Counted from the first letter of the stretch, positions 14,662-27,309 are shown. The stretch is DNA of 64,000 nt from Pardosa pseudoannulata (GCA_032207245.1 CM063498.1:56213954-56277953), one strand, 5' to 3'. The notes: generated by a model not told the origin, from the sequence alone. Program-made: numbers and translations.

Positions 14662-17600
14662 TAGCATTTTAAATACCTATGAGCAACCATAAAAGGAATT
14701 GATCCATAGAGAGCCATTGGGTTGTTCAATTCATACTCAAAAACATCTAAATTGTACAGCCTGTATGGATCAGTAGATCCCCTAGCAAAAGAAGATATAA
14801 TTACAGTTCAACATACTGTTAAAATGAGAAGCAAAATTTTTCATACATAAGCAATTACACATTAATGGTTTAAAAATTAATACTTCAGTATCTAGTATAA
14901 CTATTTGCATTTAGTTTTTTTAACAAAATAAAGAAATAGCACTTAAATAGTAAAAACTATATTTCAATAAAGGAATTTAGAGCTTATTTTAGCACATAAA
15001 TATAACATACAATTTAACTATAAATACATATTCTTATTAATGAAAGTTCAAAATTAAAAAATACTTATCTTTAAAATTTATTTTATGTACAAATATAAAT
15101 TGTACATGCACTTCATACAAGCACAAAATTTAATTTTTTTAAATTAATACTGGCATATTATTATTGCATAATTAAGTCTTTTCTAGCATCAAAAGTAATT
15201 AATTTTTCATTATCATAGGAATCCCATAACATCATAGACAGCCGATGGCTAAATAGGTAGGGTGCTGACTTCTAATACCAGAGTTCTGGGGTTAGTGACA
15301 TTGATATTTCAAGAATTTAAAATTTGCTTTAAGCTGTAATCCTGTCTCATCACCCCTTGCATAGCAAAAAATTGATCATAGTACCTCCTACCACTTTCAT
15401 AATATCACATTCCTAATGTTTAGTTTCAACAACTTTCAGTATATAAGATAAAATAGAATTGTGTTTAAAAAATTTACTCTTAAAAATAAATCCAAACACT
15501 AATCATTATTACCTATTTGATTTAGTAAAAATCTATTTCTCAAAAATCATATCAGTACTATTAAATCATTTCACTCAAATTACATTTCTGGATTTTAATC
15601 TGAATTTTTAATTTTTTTAAATTTTTTACAAACATCAAAAATGAAGTATTTAAATTATAATTAAACTTATCATGATTGCTATTTAAGCTTTTTTTATCCT
15701 ATTTATTTTCTAAAAGTATGAAATATTATTTACATAAGACAAAATATGTATTAAATGTATGAAATGTGATTTTTCATTGAGGCAGCATTAACAATGCTGC
15801 CTCAACACTTTTACAAACCGTGGATATTTTTTCTTCATTGTTTAAAAATTATTGGTCGAATCAGCTTTTAAAGCACTAATATTTAAATAAACAATATATA
15901 CATATATAAGTGAAAATACTATGGATTTGATATCAGTTTAAAAGTAAATCCTGAAGGGAATCAGATTTGGCCAGAAATTTCATTATTAAAGGCAGGATAT
16001 TTAAACCTTATTTTTTCCTTTACAAATGCTAAGGTGTGGCTTACTGTACCTTCTAATGCAGCTGGTGAAACCCCTTATTCTTGAAATAAAATAATCCTGC
16101 TTGAAAAAAGTGGGGAGAAAAAAGTCTTGATTTAAATCAATGATTTATCCAGTGATTTAAATCGCTTTATCAAAGTGATATAAAATCTATCAACCCTGAT
16201 TTAAATAAAACTTTTTAACATGATACAACAAGATTAAAATTCTTCAAAATTATTAATTAAATAACTTGCTCTTGATCAATTACATATTTTATAATTTTCA
16301 TACAGTTAAGATTTTATGATTAGACAAAAAACTTGCTTTAAAGATTTAGAATATATGTGCAAAGCTGTTTAAATTTTAATATCATATTTCAGTATTTTGA
16401 GAAAAAAAATTATTTAAAATTAAGCAATATCAAACTTTGCAGCAAATTACTATTATGCTATTGTAATGTCCACTTCAGGAAAGAAGTAATAATAGCAGTA
16501 ATAGCTTTATTGCTCTATTTATAAATTCTTGCTAAAAACCTGCTCAAAGCATATAGAAAAATGTCAGGTAAGTCAGAAGAAAAATATATAATTAACACAT
16601 AGACAAAACTGCTTTAAAAAAGGTTTAAACCTAAAAACGTTTCAAATATAAAAGTTTTATGCATGAGTAAAATTTGGCAAGCATTTATTCATATAAGCTT
16701 AAATTTTAAAAATAAATTTACAACAAAAACATGTTTACATACTTTGTTGTTCGTAAAGGAAAAACATCAGCATGCTCTGGTATACCATACACATGCTTAA
16801 AACCAACAAATGAGAAGTCCAGCCCAACAGATGATGGCCCTAAATGGGAATATTTTTTAAAAAATTATAAAATGTAGAATTCATATTAGCTCTGTATTAG
16901 CTCTTCAGATTAAAATGCTCATAACCCTTTACAATTCTACAATAATTAAATATTTTTCAAGTGATTGTTATGAGAAAAGTTATTAAAAGCTTTGATGAAA
17001 TACATAATGAGAATATAAAATTGTAAACTTACCATTTGGTTTAGAATCAGTATGACCTTTGTATGTTTCTTCCCATAATGTATCTTTAAACTGCTCTTCT
17101 TCCGGGAGAACTGGTGGCTGTTGCTTTAAAGAGAAAAAAAATTAGAGTTACTTAATATACTAAATATCCAAATAAACAGACTACTAGGTTTTGTAATAAA
17201 TGAAAATACTAAAAGAACTTTAAACCAAACATTACTTAAATGTTAAATTTTCATAAATATACAAATTTCATGTGATAGCTGGGAGTTTACACTACTGTAT
17301 AAAACCATAAAGTTTTAATTTTCATTTATATCAAATCAAAATGAAACAAAAATTTGACATCACTAAAATAATTTAAATTTTTAAGTTACAGATGTAAAGG
17401 AAAATCAGGCATAATACTCCAATTTTTACATCAGTCTCAGCGTTCTCAACTTGTTAAAACACTCTCAAAATATTTTGAGACCAGTAAATACTTCGAATAA
17501 ATGCAAAAATGTCAACCATGCATAAAGAAAATTAGGAAGATTTTTAAATGCATGCAATTTGTGATAAAGAATGCTGCATAGTAATTAGTTAAATATAAGT

Positions 17601-20600
17601 TTCCTAAAGAGACAAAAAAGAATTTTCTAAATAGAATAAGGATTTTCATCTATACTAAAATACAGCCTTGTAAAATAGATAAATATGCTTAGCAATCCAT
17701 ACTGTATATTCATATAAACACAATTTTGATCAAAATAGAAATTTATTTTCCTAAAAACAGTAATACACTTACTGTCCAGTGAATACATATACTAAATAAA
17801 GCAGGTTTGTGACATGTTCAAGCAAGAGCGCTGTATAAGTGCGGTGGGTATATGGATTATTTTTTATAGGAATTCCTTTCACGGAAATTTTCTTTAAAAA
17901 GAAAAAGGCATCAAAATTACCTTTTTAGAGATTAGTGATTTTAAAATAGAAATCCCTGCTACAGAAATTTTTCTCTTACTGTAACAGTTTGGGAGATTCA
18001 GGAATTTTTCGCAAATTTAGGAACTTGTCTGAAATTTTAGACTTCCAGAAAATTCAGCAGAGTTGGTGCTATGTGATTTGAACAAGAATGTGCTTAATAA
18101 TCTTTTTATAAGCATAATCTTAGTAAGCTTTAATTTTAATACTGAATAACTCAAAGCAAATGACAATATTTATTTAATAAATTTGAATTACATATGGCAA
18201 AAATGTCAAATTATAACTGATAAAACTCTTTCAATTTCTTTAAAATTTCAAATTAACCTTTTCACGACGGGAAGTTTTTTTTTATATTACCATAGATAAA
18301 TACGGGACTATTATATTCACAGTTTGGAAGTATCACAGAAGTTGTACACAGGGGCTACTTTGAACAACAATAAGTAGGAGGGAAGAAATAAAGTGTATTT
18401 TCAATGGGTTGTAAACGATACCCTACGATAGCAAGATTGATATCAAAAGTGATTGATCATTGGTCTGCCTTGTGTGACATCTAAATAGTGAACAGTAAAG
18501 TAAATAGATCTTTGGTGCATATTTCAACCAAGCCCGTACTTTTGAAAGTTCAACGTCTTGGTTGAAATATCAACCACCCGTCCTCAAAAGGTTAAACTTT
18601 ATAATTTTTATAATTTTATCAGCATAAAGGTCAAACTTGCTTATAAAACACACTCCAGTGGCAAAAACCACAAAAAAATTGGTCATGAAATGCAACTGTA
18701 GGAAATTCATAGCCCACTAGTACTATACTAGATGGCGCTACTGAGTATATTTGTAACCCCACTTGGACGGAGAGATCGAATATAACCTTTGAAGCGAAAG
18801 GATGGGCAATAAGCTCTCCCCCTGTACCAAAGCATGTAAATAACGTGAAAATAAAGGCCGCTAAGCTAACCCGTTGACTGATCATTGTGTAATTAAAGGT
18901 GTAAACAACCACGAGACCCACACGAAAATACCGCTGAACCACTGGATCGAAAGAATATGCACATAAACTTTTTATGGATAATTAAAATGAAACTAACTCT
19001 CAAAATAGCTGACATTCCCCCTGTAATTCCCACTACATTTTAATTTTTAAAATTGCATAGAATAAAATTTTAAGTACTACAGCTTTTAGGTAGTTATGAC
19101 AAGTGAAATTTTATTATATACCATATTTTGCAGATACAGTGGCTCCCTGCCTCTCCATTACCTCAATTTACATCAACTAATGTCTAAATGCACTTTTTTT
19201 TTTAAAATTTTTTGGGGGAAAATGTGTAACTCATTTTGTGATTAAAAGTTATTTACTTTTTAACATTGATGCATCAAAATACTTTATTTGTGGAATTAAA
19301 AGTGAAAATCAGAACTATGCATTAGTGATTCCATTCCTACAAAGCCAGTGTCAACTTATCTTTAAATGAGAACACAAGTTTTACTTAACATGCATACTGT
19401 ACAATCAACAATTTACCTGAACATCGTTTTGCTCTTGCTCTCCTTCAGCTGGCTTTCTAAATGGGAAAGAAATATAGAATGAAATACAATAGTTTAAGAA
19501 AATTTCATCAATAACTAAGAAGAGAAAAATTTTATTTAATTTGATGCTAATTTTACATAGACTACTTTTCATATTTTCAACAAATAAAAGAAATCTGACC
19601 ATTAACTGAATGATACTACAAGACTTATTTCTACCTAATATTTTAAAATCTAATTCAAAAATAATTAGGAAAATAAAACTAATACTTGTTAGAGTGGTTA
19701 GATAAAATATACTGATTGTATATTATAAAATGACAAAAAAAAACAAAATTTATAAATATAATTCCTTTAAATACCAAAAATATTATCACAGCTTAATACA
19801 CATAATAAATAATGCTTGGTAATCTAATTAAAATTATCTTTATAAATAAAAAATGGTATTTTTACTCTAAATCAAGCCTACAAATAGGCAATATACATAT
19901 TAGGAAAAAATTATCTTACGGATTTGATTTTAATCTGTACTGCTCAAATTTCATAAGGCCACGGGCATTTGCACTGATTACAAGTTGGTCACCAGAAAAT
20001 ATATCCAGTCTAAAAGGAGTTCCATTTAAAATAGCTTTATTATCTCCAAAACTTACAACCATTTTCTCATTATCTTGTGATTCAACTTTAATCCTGAAAA
20101 TGAAAATTTTGAAATTAGTAATTTATTAAGAGGCTGTATTATATTTTTTTTTCAAACTCTTTCTTTCCTTTCTTATGATAAAAAGACTGTCTTAAATAAC
20201 TTATTGAATAAAATATCGTCATATTTTAAAATAGGCATATACAACGTCTACTTAACAATATAGACTGAAAGATAGGATTATGGGTCAGGTTAGAAATTAA
20301 GAAATATAATTCAGACCATAGTACTTTAGAATTATTATATTGTTACAAAAAAATATGATTTGGGTTTATGCAAAATAATTTTAGGCTATTTCCCAGTTCG
20401 GGGGCCTGCGGAACCGGGTTCGGTGGGGACGCCAAGCGTGGGAGATATCGCCAAATTCTAGAACCCTATTTTCTGGCAAATCCTTGCTCTTCTTTTCGGA
20501 CTCTTCCACCACCCCCTAAAAAATGTGGGGGTGTCAATCAAAGCCTTTATTTTAGGGTATTGGGTGAAATGACACGTGATTTGAATATCTGATCCTTATT

Positions 20601-23600
20601 GGTTCCTGTAACCAACAATACTCCAAGACCGCTGAATTTGGATTTTCTAGCGTCCATTTCAAGTCTTTGTCCATTTTGGCTGTGCTCTGGAGGTTTGTCC
20701 ATTTTGCTTGAGCTCATATATATATATATATATATTTTTTTTAAATTTAATACTGGAGCTCACACCAATACAATTGAGGGCTTGTGGAGCTCAGTTAAGA
20801 GATCCCTCTTTACAGTTCGCAAGTGTGAAGATCAATTTGATTCGTACCTTTGTGAATTTATGTGGAGAAAAATGGAAGAAAATCCGCAAGATGCTTTTCA
20901 GGATTTTTTAAATCAGATCAAACGTGTATATCTACCAACAACTCAGGATACTTAAATTAGGTTAGCGCTTTATTTATTTTATATTTTATGCTTAATTTTT
21001 GAAGAGTAACAAGTGATGTTATAATTCACATTTATATTTTTATTATTTACTGCTTTTGAACTTTATTCTAAATTGTGTCTTAATTTAATACAAAATGATG
21101 AAGAAATATTTTTAAACTGTATTATTTTACAGTGTTAAAAGTGTCTACATTGTTAAAAGTGATAAGCTGAGTAATAAAAGTAATTTTATTACGACTCTCT
21201 ACCGTTATTGTTACGGATGATCAAGGGGAGCTTTACCTCACTTAGATAAGAAAAATTATTTCACTCCCTTACTATCTTCAGAATTTTAAGCTAAAAATTT
21301 ATTATTTATTTAAAACATTTACTCCGTTCTTATATTTCCATTTTAAGCTAATAATTTCTAGAAGTAATTTGTACCGTACTTTATAACTATTTAATCGTTT
21401 GATAGTTTTAAAATAATTTCATTAAATAGCAACCGTATTTTATAAATATAACTAAATATTTTATATGCATAATTGCCTAAATATAACCAACTAATGCTTA
21501 TATTTTGCTTAATTTGCACTTATTGCAAAAATTCTGTGCTGTGTAGTTTAATAAGAAGAACAAAAGCGCCTCTAAATATATTAAAAACTCAAATTTAAAT
21601 GTGTATTCATCTTAACAAAATTTCAAACCCTTTTTTTTGTTCAAAATATGCTTTGAGATCGAGTATAAACTTAATACACAAATTGTAAACATCACTTGGC
21701 GACAATTTGGCGATCACTTGTACAAAAATTGAGCCAAAAACATGGCAGCGGGGCCCCCGGAATTGGGAATTTACCTAATTTTAGATAACAATTACTTCAT
21801 AAACACCAAAAATATAATATAAGCAAATTCTGCAAATTTGATAGTCACTAGTTTTTACATCACTGTTATTGTTATGAGGCAAAAATACAACCTTCAACTA
21901 TTTAATATTGGATGAATGAACTTTGACATGATAAAACAATACAGCAGTAAAAACAAAAAACAAACTTATACCAGGTTTACAGTAGTATTAACATGCATAG
22001 CAGATGGAACACTATTACAGGTCATTTTCAATAGATTTGGAGTGCTACAGTCTACTTTTTGCAACACGAGGGCTAATGAGACTGGGACCTTCTGCTTAAA
22101 GCCAATCCCAAATGGCTACGAACATCTATGCCACAGCGGAATTTGAACCCATGAATTCCAGTTCCGAAGGCTAGCACCCTAATCAATTTGCCATTGCTCG
22201 GCCATTTTCAATAGGAAATCTAATCTTAAAATAAAATTTCTGCCATGTATACTTGTATAATCTCATGAAAACAGAGGGAGGAGGGAATGGACAAAAATAC
22301 TGTTAAATTGTGGATAAAAAATATGTAGCAGAGATGACTGGGTTCTCTACAAAAACAATTTGTTGGTGTGAGGTATATATCACAGTCATGTAACTGAGAA
22401 TACTAATATTTATTCGAAATTAAACAATAAAATTATTGTTATACTAGGTAGTTTTGGTAGTTTTTACCCATATAGATGATACTCAAGGGCAATTTATTAG
22501 GGGATATTGATGACAGAGTGAAAATCAACCTATAACACAGAATGAGACAATTATGATGAGCTTCTCATCAACAAAAAAGATGTACTAGAGAAGCTATTTA
22601 TACATAATCATTACATACACAATCATCCAATAAAATTCATAGAACAAAACTAAAATTATTTACTGTTTAAAATATCATGTTTCACAAACAGGAGAGGGGT
22701 TCTGTGAAATCAACAAATATGTATATACGTATATAATGTGTAGAATATGTATGTTTACAGATAGAAAAATAGATATAACAGCCACTTTAGGAAAATTTTA
22801 AACTATTTAAAATAAAGTTCCTTAAAATGATTGATGTGAAAATTATATTATTTTAATATGGCATGTAAGCTGAATTTTAGTTCTCAATACCAATAGGAAA
22901 AAAGACAAAAATGCATCTGTTATGTAACTTATAATTGCTTTATAAAAAATAAATGAATATAAACAAAAACATACTCAGATTCTTCAGGTTCTCCTAATAA
23001 GGCTTCTTTTGCTTCAAATCTAGGTCTGATAGGATCAAGTTCTGATACTTTTAAACGAAGCATATTATTTTTTAAAGCTATTAAATCAAGTTTCAAAGTA
23101 ACACCATTTTGAGAATTTACCAATACACCTTCAATTCGAGAAGGTTGAACTTTAAAGCTATGCATATCTAAATAATAAGGTGAATGACCAGGCTGAATGC
23201 TCCGATGCCTCCTAAAATATAAAAAATACAGACAATAAATTGAAAAATATGAACAATAGTGCACTGTCAGATACAAAATGTTCTAATAACATATTTAATA
23301 AGTAAAATTTTACAAACTAAAAATACATATCAGCTACTGTTATAATAGTAAAAATGTTTTTAATCCTGCATATATGCAGAGTAACTTTTCAAAAACTCTA
23401 TATTCTACATATTAAAAAAAAGTAATTCATACAATTTTTAACACCAGAAAAAGAAATTATCTCATTTCACTAATTAAATATGTTAGATTTGTACAAAATT
23501 GCACATAAATATATTTCGTACTTATCGGAATTATCATTTATTTACATATTTCATTTACATAATACAACTACTGTAGCTTTTGCCAGGTGATTAAGATTTT

Positions 23601-24466
23601 ACAACATTATAACTGTGTAAATTTAAAAGTTCAGAAGTAAAAATTTACATATTTAAGCTATATATTTAAAATATCTTTTTTTCATACAGTTATAAAAAAT
23701 AACAGAAAGAAATATATAATATAATATATAATAATAAATATATAATATACAAATATAATTAACTACTTACTTGCAAAATCCACTTTGATCACATGTCTTA
23801 AAGTTATTTCTATCCACTGATCCAACAAAAACTTGTAATATTAAAAGACAAAAGACTGGAAGTAATCTAAATGAAAAAAAGTTATATTTTAACAACATGA
23901 ATTCAATGGCGGTTAAAATATATCAGATATTACAGAAAGTACATTTAAATTTCAAATTTTTTGAAATCTAAATATTTGAACAGAAATACACATGAATACA
24001 TATTTCTAAATATACATATTTAATAATACACATACATATTATTATATAAATAAGCCTGCAATAGACAATACACTATATATTGATTTTACATGCTTGTTAT
24101 TAAAAATAAAAAAATAGTTAATAAACAAAATACTTAATAATCACTTAATAAACAAAGACCTTTAAGACAAAAACAGAACTCAAAAAACTAATAGGTCGGA
24201 AATGCAGAACAGAAAAAAAAGTGGGAATTTATTTTACTTTAAATAATAAATGATAAACAAGAACTCAAAGTATTGTATTAATTGAAAGAAAGAATTTATT
24301 TGCCGATGACACGATAAAGAGCAATTGAAAATTAAATACAAAAACTTGAAATACTAATAAAAAAACTAATTCAACACTAATTAAATATTTTAAGGACTCT
24401 AAGGTCTTAAATACATAATTTAATGTAAAGATGAAATAAATTAAACCTTTTAAATAGGGCCATCAT
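1756..24466 (-). CDS. GANAB: Neutral alpha-glucosidase AB (glucosidase II catalytic alpha subunit), 5' 17 exons, partial
   Basis: The enzyme trims the two inner alpha-1,3-glucoses from Glc2Man9GlcNAc2 on nascent glycoproteins in the ER lumen, with its beta subunit (PRKCSH). Coding exons in transcript order: 24447-24466, 23771-23866, 22975-23211, 19920-20093, 19417-19456, 17033-17123, 16743-16839, 14677-14781, 13231-13306, 12937-13110, 10711-10850, 9063-9489, 7433-7526, 6584-6744, 5419-5668, 1916-1992, 1756-1830. All phases join without a shift (2334 nt, 778 codons). The start is the first of two ATGs (MMALFKRLL); a hydrophobic signal peptide ends near residue 24. Glycoside hydrolase family 31 motifs are present: [10 protein letters not shown] with nucleophile Asp at about 522, WTGDN with acid/base Asp at about 597, and GADVGGFF. 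After VNLEK the C-terminal beta-sandwich domain (about 150 aa in the family) is not in the window. The donor of the 7433-7526 exon is GC rather than GT. The introns hold several transposons and a perfect inverted repeat. Confidence 0.96.
2560..3380 (+). mobile_element. GC-richer intronic island, possible solo LTR
   Basis: This block is near 45 percent GC inside an AT-rich GANAB intron. It has a TATA-like ATAATATAAAGAGC at about 3062, a downstream AATAAAAG at about 3287 and non-coding content throughout. That combination resembles a solo LTR, but I cannot fix the ends or a target-site duplication. Treat it as a repeat of unknown class. Confidence 0.3.
9063..9489 (-). CDS. GANAB: GANAB exon 12, catalytic nucleophile exon of the GH31 barrel
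   Basis: This is the largest exon of the gene (427 nt). It starts by completing a Lys codon from the previous exon (DRK-YFTWDP) and ends at a GTGAGT donor after GMLM. It encodes the WCWPG loop and the [10 protein letters not shown] motif carrying the nucleophile Asp, followed by [13 protein letters not shown], which is highly conserved in glucosidase II. An unspliced reading extends past both splice sites, so the open frame of 9015-9539 overstates the exon. Confidence 0.97.
11665..12141 (+). mobile_element. Short hAT-like element with transposase C-terminal fragment
   Basis: It starts CAGGGATGACCAAACT and ends with the reverse complement of CAGGAATGGACAAACT, so it has about 16-bp terminal inverted repeats. 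The flanking 8 bp, CCATAAAT and CTTTAAAT, agree at six positions and look like an aged 8-bp target duplication. An open stretch at 11828-12019 encodes [19 protein letters not shown] then [18 protein letters not shown], the C-terminal dimerisation end of hAT-type transposases. No N-terminal or catalytic part remains. It is inside the GANAB intron between exons 10 and 11, antisense to the gene. Confidence 0.8.
13717..13752. repeat. Poly-A run of about 36 bases
   Basis: A homopolymer in the GANAB intron between exons 8 and 9. A 14-base G run lies at 5121-5134. Confidence 0.95.
14029..14229. repeat. Perfect inverted repeat, 88-bp arms, 25-bp spacer
   Basis: Arm 1 is 14029-14116 and arm 2 is 14142-14229. 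Reading base by base, arm 2 is the exact reverse complement of arm 1, including an 11-base T run matched by an 11-base A run. It lies in the GANAB intron between exons 8 and 9, so the pre-mRNA would form a long hairpin. No transposon terminus or target duplication is obvious. Confidence 0.95.
14593..14658. repeat. (TA)n microsatellite next to GANAB exon 8
   Basis: About 33 TA units end 18 bp before the exon's donor side at 14677, inside the intron. Confidence 0.97.
15236..15370 (+). repeat. Degraded tRNA-derived SINE (family 1)
   Basis: It begins CAGCCGATGGCTAAATAGG, then GGGTGCTGACTTC and GTTCTGGGGTTAGTG, the A-box and decayed B-box layout of the intact copies at 34542 and 59331 read on their tRNA-sense strand. 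Later parts are too diverged to bound precisely. Confidence 0.5.
18257..18591. mobile_element. Nonautonomous piggyBac-like TTAA element (335 bp) in a GANAB intron
   Basis: TTAA flanks both sides (18253-18256, 18592-18595). The ends are CCTTTTCACGACGGG and, inverted, CCTTTTGAGGACGGG. Precise TTAA duplication and C-run termini are the piggyBac hallmark. No coding sequence is recognised inside. Confidence 0.8.
20384..21775 (+). mobile_element. Merlin-superfamily DNA transposon, internally deleted
   Basis: Perfect 8-bp target duplications TAATTTTA flank the element (20376-20383 and 21776-21783). The termini are GGCTATTTCCCAGTTCGGGG and, inverted, GGTAAATTCCCAATTCCGGG, which match over about 24 bp with few changes. 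An internal C-terminal piece of an IS1595/ISXO2-type transposase identifies the superfamily. It sits in the GANAB intron between exons 3 and 4, on the opposite strand. The body is 1392 bp, and a TA microsatellite marks where the transposase is interrupted. Confidence 0.88.
20749..20955 (+). pseudogene. Merlin transposase C-terminal fragment (IS1595/ISXO2-like DDE)
   Basis: Sixty-eight codons ending in a stop read [20 protein letters not shown] and continue with YLCEFMWRK and [19 protein letters not shown] carries the last catalytic acid of the IS1595/Merlin DDE domain. The upstream part of the open frame, before the TA run, bears no likeness to a transposase, so the N-terminal zinc ribbon and the first two catalytic residues are missing. 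It cannot be an active enzyme. Confidence 0.82.
22035..22202 (-). repeat. tRNA-derived SINE, family 1 (168 bp)
   Basis: Twelve-base target duplications CATTTTCAATAG lie at 22023-22034 and 22203-22214. On the minus strand it starts at a tRNA-like head (GCCGAGCAATGGC, then a decayed B box GGTTCAAATTCC) followed by a body ending in TAGCACTCCAAA. It is in GANAB intron 3. Confidence 0.85.
24447..24466 (-). CDS. GANAB: GANAB first coding exon (20 nt micro-exon with the start codon)
   Basis: It reads ATGATGGCCCTATTTAAAAG followed by GTTTAA, and joins in phase to the exon at 23866 to give [18 protein letters not shown], a good signal peptide. It was chosen because the 23771-23866 exon has no in-frame ATG before the signal-peptide core and because the phase and the n-region charge (K, R) fit. 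The donor is not a strong consensus, so a different upstream exon is possible. The 5' untranslated region would extend right of 24466. Confidence 0.7.
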
Positions 24467-24539
24467 CCCTGTGGACTTGTTCAGGATGAAAGAGCCAAAG
24501 TCTGCCGCCGACTAATATGACCGTATCTATAAACAAAAG

Positions 24540-25690
24540 AGCAGAGTTTAGTTGATGGACCAAAGCTTCTACTTTCATTAGTACACGTCATAAGTGCTCA
24601 GATTTCCCATTTTGCTGATATCTATATTTCAAATTAATAAAAACACGTCTTGAGATAAAGTTAAAATTTTAATTTTACCCGAGCGAATAAGTAAAAAAGT
24701 GAGCGACCTTTAAAGTTCTACCTAAATATTTACTCAATTTTATTTTTTCTCCGGGGACATTTTTGTGATTTCGTACCAATACCGACAACTCAGTGGAAAA
24801 ATTTCTAGGATCTCCAAAGAAGCTTTGCATTTGCTTTGTTTATACACGGATAATATATTTACAGGCCTGCCAGGCTAGAACTAAGCATACAGGAACTCTA
24901 ACCACTTGGCCACCTCGACCTTTAAATAATTGTAATAATATAATAGTATAGTATTTAATTTATAAATAATTTTAGTGGACTATTGTCAGAGTAATATCTG
25001 ATTTATAAGACAGTCACCTACATATATCACCTAAAATGTTATAGTTTGGTTTATATTGTCCATCTTTCAATAAGAATTAATCTTTTTACGACTGATTCAG
25101 CAGAATCATGGGTGATCATTCATGACAAAAGAGAGAAATTCGTTGTGTTACTGTGACTGATTTTACTTGTTGTCTTTTAATCAGAATTAGACCTTTAGCT
25201 AGCTTCTTGAGTCATAGTTGGAATACACGTCGTCAAAGAGTAGATTTGATGCAATAATATTAGTTTAATGGCTGTATATGTAACTAAATGCCTAAAAAGT
25301 ATGTAAGTCCCTTGAAAATATCAGTAGATATTGAAAAGTTTAAACTCAGAAGGAAATTTAGGGCATTATTTTTTAATGATACACGTGTGATCTGAAAAGG
25401 ATAATGGTTAGGAAGATAAAGGCATTAGTGACGCAAAAAATGTAAATTTTATTATTGTTATTAATAACCTTAAGCACCTTAAGGTGTTCCACTTGAAATT
25501 ATAGCTTCTTTGCTCGCCGCACTCGAAGAGGGAGGAACAAAGATTTACCAACGGAGTGAAATGCTTTTGAACCTCGGCCAGACAGGAACTGTTCTTAGTG
25601 AAGCAAAGTGATCTAAGTTGAAAGTCATCAAATATTAACGAGGATATAATATAGCTGCGACGGATTTCTTTACAATACTACTATAAATTT
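24540..25690. other. GANAB upstream region, no gene seen
   Basis: The GANAB 5' untranslated region and promoter must lie near 24467-24850, which is slightly GC-richer (TCTGCCGCCGACTAATATG at 24500). A decayed tRNA-like tail (CTCTAACCACTTGGCCACC) is at about 24896. The rest is AT-rich and non-coding. Confidence 0.6.
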
Positions 25691-25749
25691 ACATAATATT
25701 TCAAGTCACCGGGGTCATCGTGATCACGATGGCCCCGGTTAGACGGTAA

Positions 25750-25987
25750 CGTGTGCAGACGCCACTTCTCACTGACCACTTTTTCACTGCCAAAACGGGC
25801 TTTGATGTTGTGCCAGACGGGCATTGATGAGGGACCATCGTGATCACGATGGCCCCGATTGATGTCCAGTTTTATTTTAATTCTACCTAGACTCCAATTT
25901 TGTATATAATGTGTAAATAGTTTAATTAAATAAGTTCATTTTAGTTGAACATTTGCATCTTTTCCACCTTGGGAATAAATCTTCCAT
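25750..25987 (+). mobile_element. Degraded solo LTR related to the 26073 gypsy LTR
   Basis: It shares order and wording with the LTRs at 26073 and 26986: GTGCAGACGCCAC, GCCAAAACGGGC, GTGCCAGACGGGCA, then TGTGTAAATAGTTTAATTAA and GGGAATAAATCTTCC. It is clearly diverged. The left boundary is uncertain. An 18-bp perfect palindrome CCATCGTGATCACGATGG at 25835-25852 and a near copy at 25715-25732 are specific to this relative. Confidence 0.6.
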
Positions 25988-25998
25988 ATATATATATA

Positions 25999-26045
<47 letters not shown>

Positions 26046-26072
26046 GTATAAATATGTATGTATGTATATGTA

Positions 26073-27309
26073 TGTGGTAGCCTGGATGACATCGAAAACC
26101 AGATTTGATGCGCGCGTCGAGCAAGTGAACTTCTACTTTATGGTATGGCAACAACCCTCCCGAGTGGAACGCCGAGATTGACAGACTTAAGCTGGACGGT
26201 ACCGAGTGCAGACGGCACTACCGACTGATCGCCAAGACGGGCGCTTATGTTATGCCAGACGGGCACCGATGTCAACTCTCATTTTAATTGTCCCTAGACA
26301 CCATATAATTTGTACATAAGTTGTAAATAGTTTTCATTAAATAAGTTAGTGTTTGTTAAGCTTTGGAGCATCTTTTCACCGTGGGAATAAACCTCCCACA
26401 ATTTTGGGGGTTCGTCCTGGATGTGGATCTTGCTTGATATGGACGTTATGTGATGTGGAATTTTGCTTGATATGGATGTTCCATGAAGTGGATTTTGCGT
26501 CTTGAAAGAAAACCGCCTGCAGTACAATCGTCGCAGAAAAACGGCAAGAAAGTACAAAGTCGGAGACATGGTCGCTATTCAAAGAACACAATTCGGTACG
26601 GGTCTCAAGCTGAAACCAAAATTTCTCGGACCTTACAAGATCACCAAGATCAAGAACAACGATCGTTATGATGTTGAAAAGATTGGCAGCCACGAAGGTC
26701 CTAACATGACCAGTTCAGCAGCCGACTACATCAAGCAGTGGGCCAACACAATTGACTCTTCTTAATTACGACATTTCCCCGGAAAATGGCTCTTTTTGAT
26801 TTTGACTTTGCAAGGGCTAACGACTTTATTTTTTTTCATCTTATCTGTATATAGTTTCTCAACTTTATGTTTTGTTCCTTTCTTTCTCTTTTTGTGTTTT
26901 CCTTTCTTTTTCTTTTTCCAGCGCATGTTCAAGCAAACAGATGACGATGGCTGCGAGGGCGCAGACCAGAGTCAGGAGGCCGAGATGTGGTAGCCTGGAT
27001 GACATCGAAAACCAGATTTGATGCGCGCGTCGAGCAAGTGAACTTCTACTTTATGGTATGGCAACAACCCTCCCGAGTGGAACGCCGAGATTGACAGACT
27101 TAAGCTGGACGGTACCGAGTGCAGACGGCACTACCGACTGATCGCCAAGACGGGCTCTTATGTTATGCCAGACGGGCACCGATGTCAACTCTCATTTTAA
27201 TTGTCCCTAGACACCATATAATTTGTACATAAGTTATAAATAGTTTTCATTAAATAAGTTAGTGTTTGTTAAGCTTTGGAGCATCTTTTCACTGTGGGAA
27301 TAAACCTCC

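Noticed and set aside
15777..15805. 13-bp perfect hairpin TTGAGGCAGCATT / AATGCTGCCTCAA with 3-base loop, considered as a microRNA
   Set aside because: The stem is too short for a microRNA precursor and the loop is too tight.
25945..26181. Plus- and minus-strand frames around 26 kb
   Set aside because: They translate a TA microsatellite and LTR sequence (runs of I/Y).
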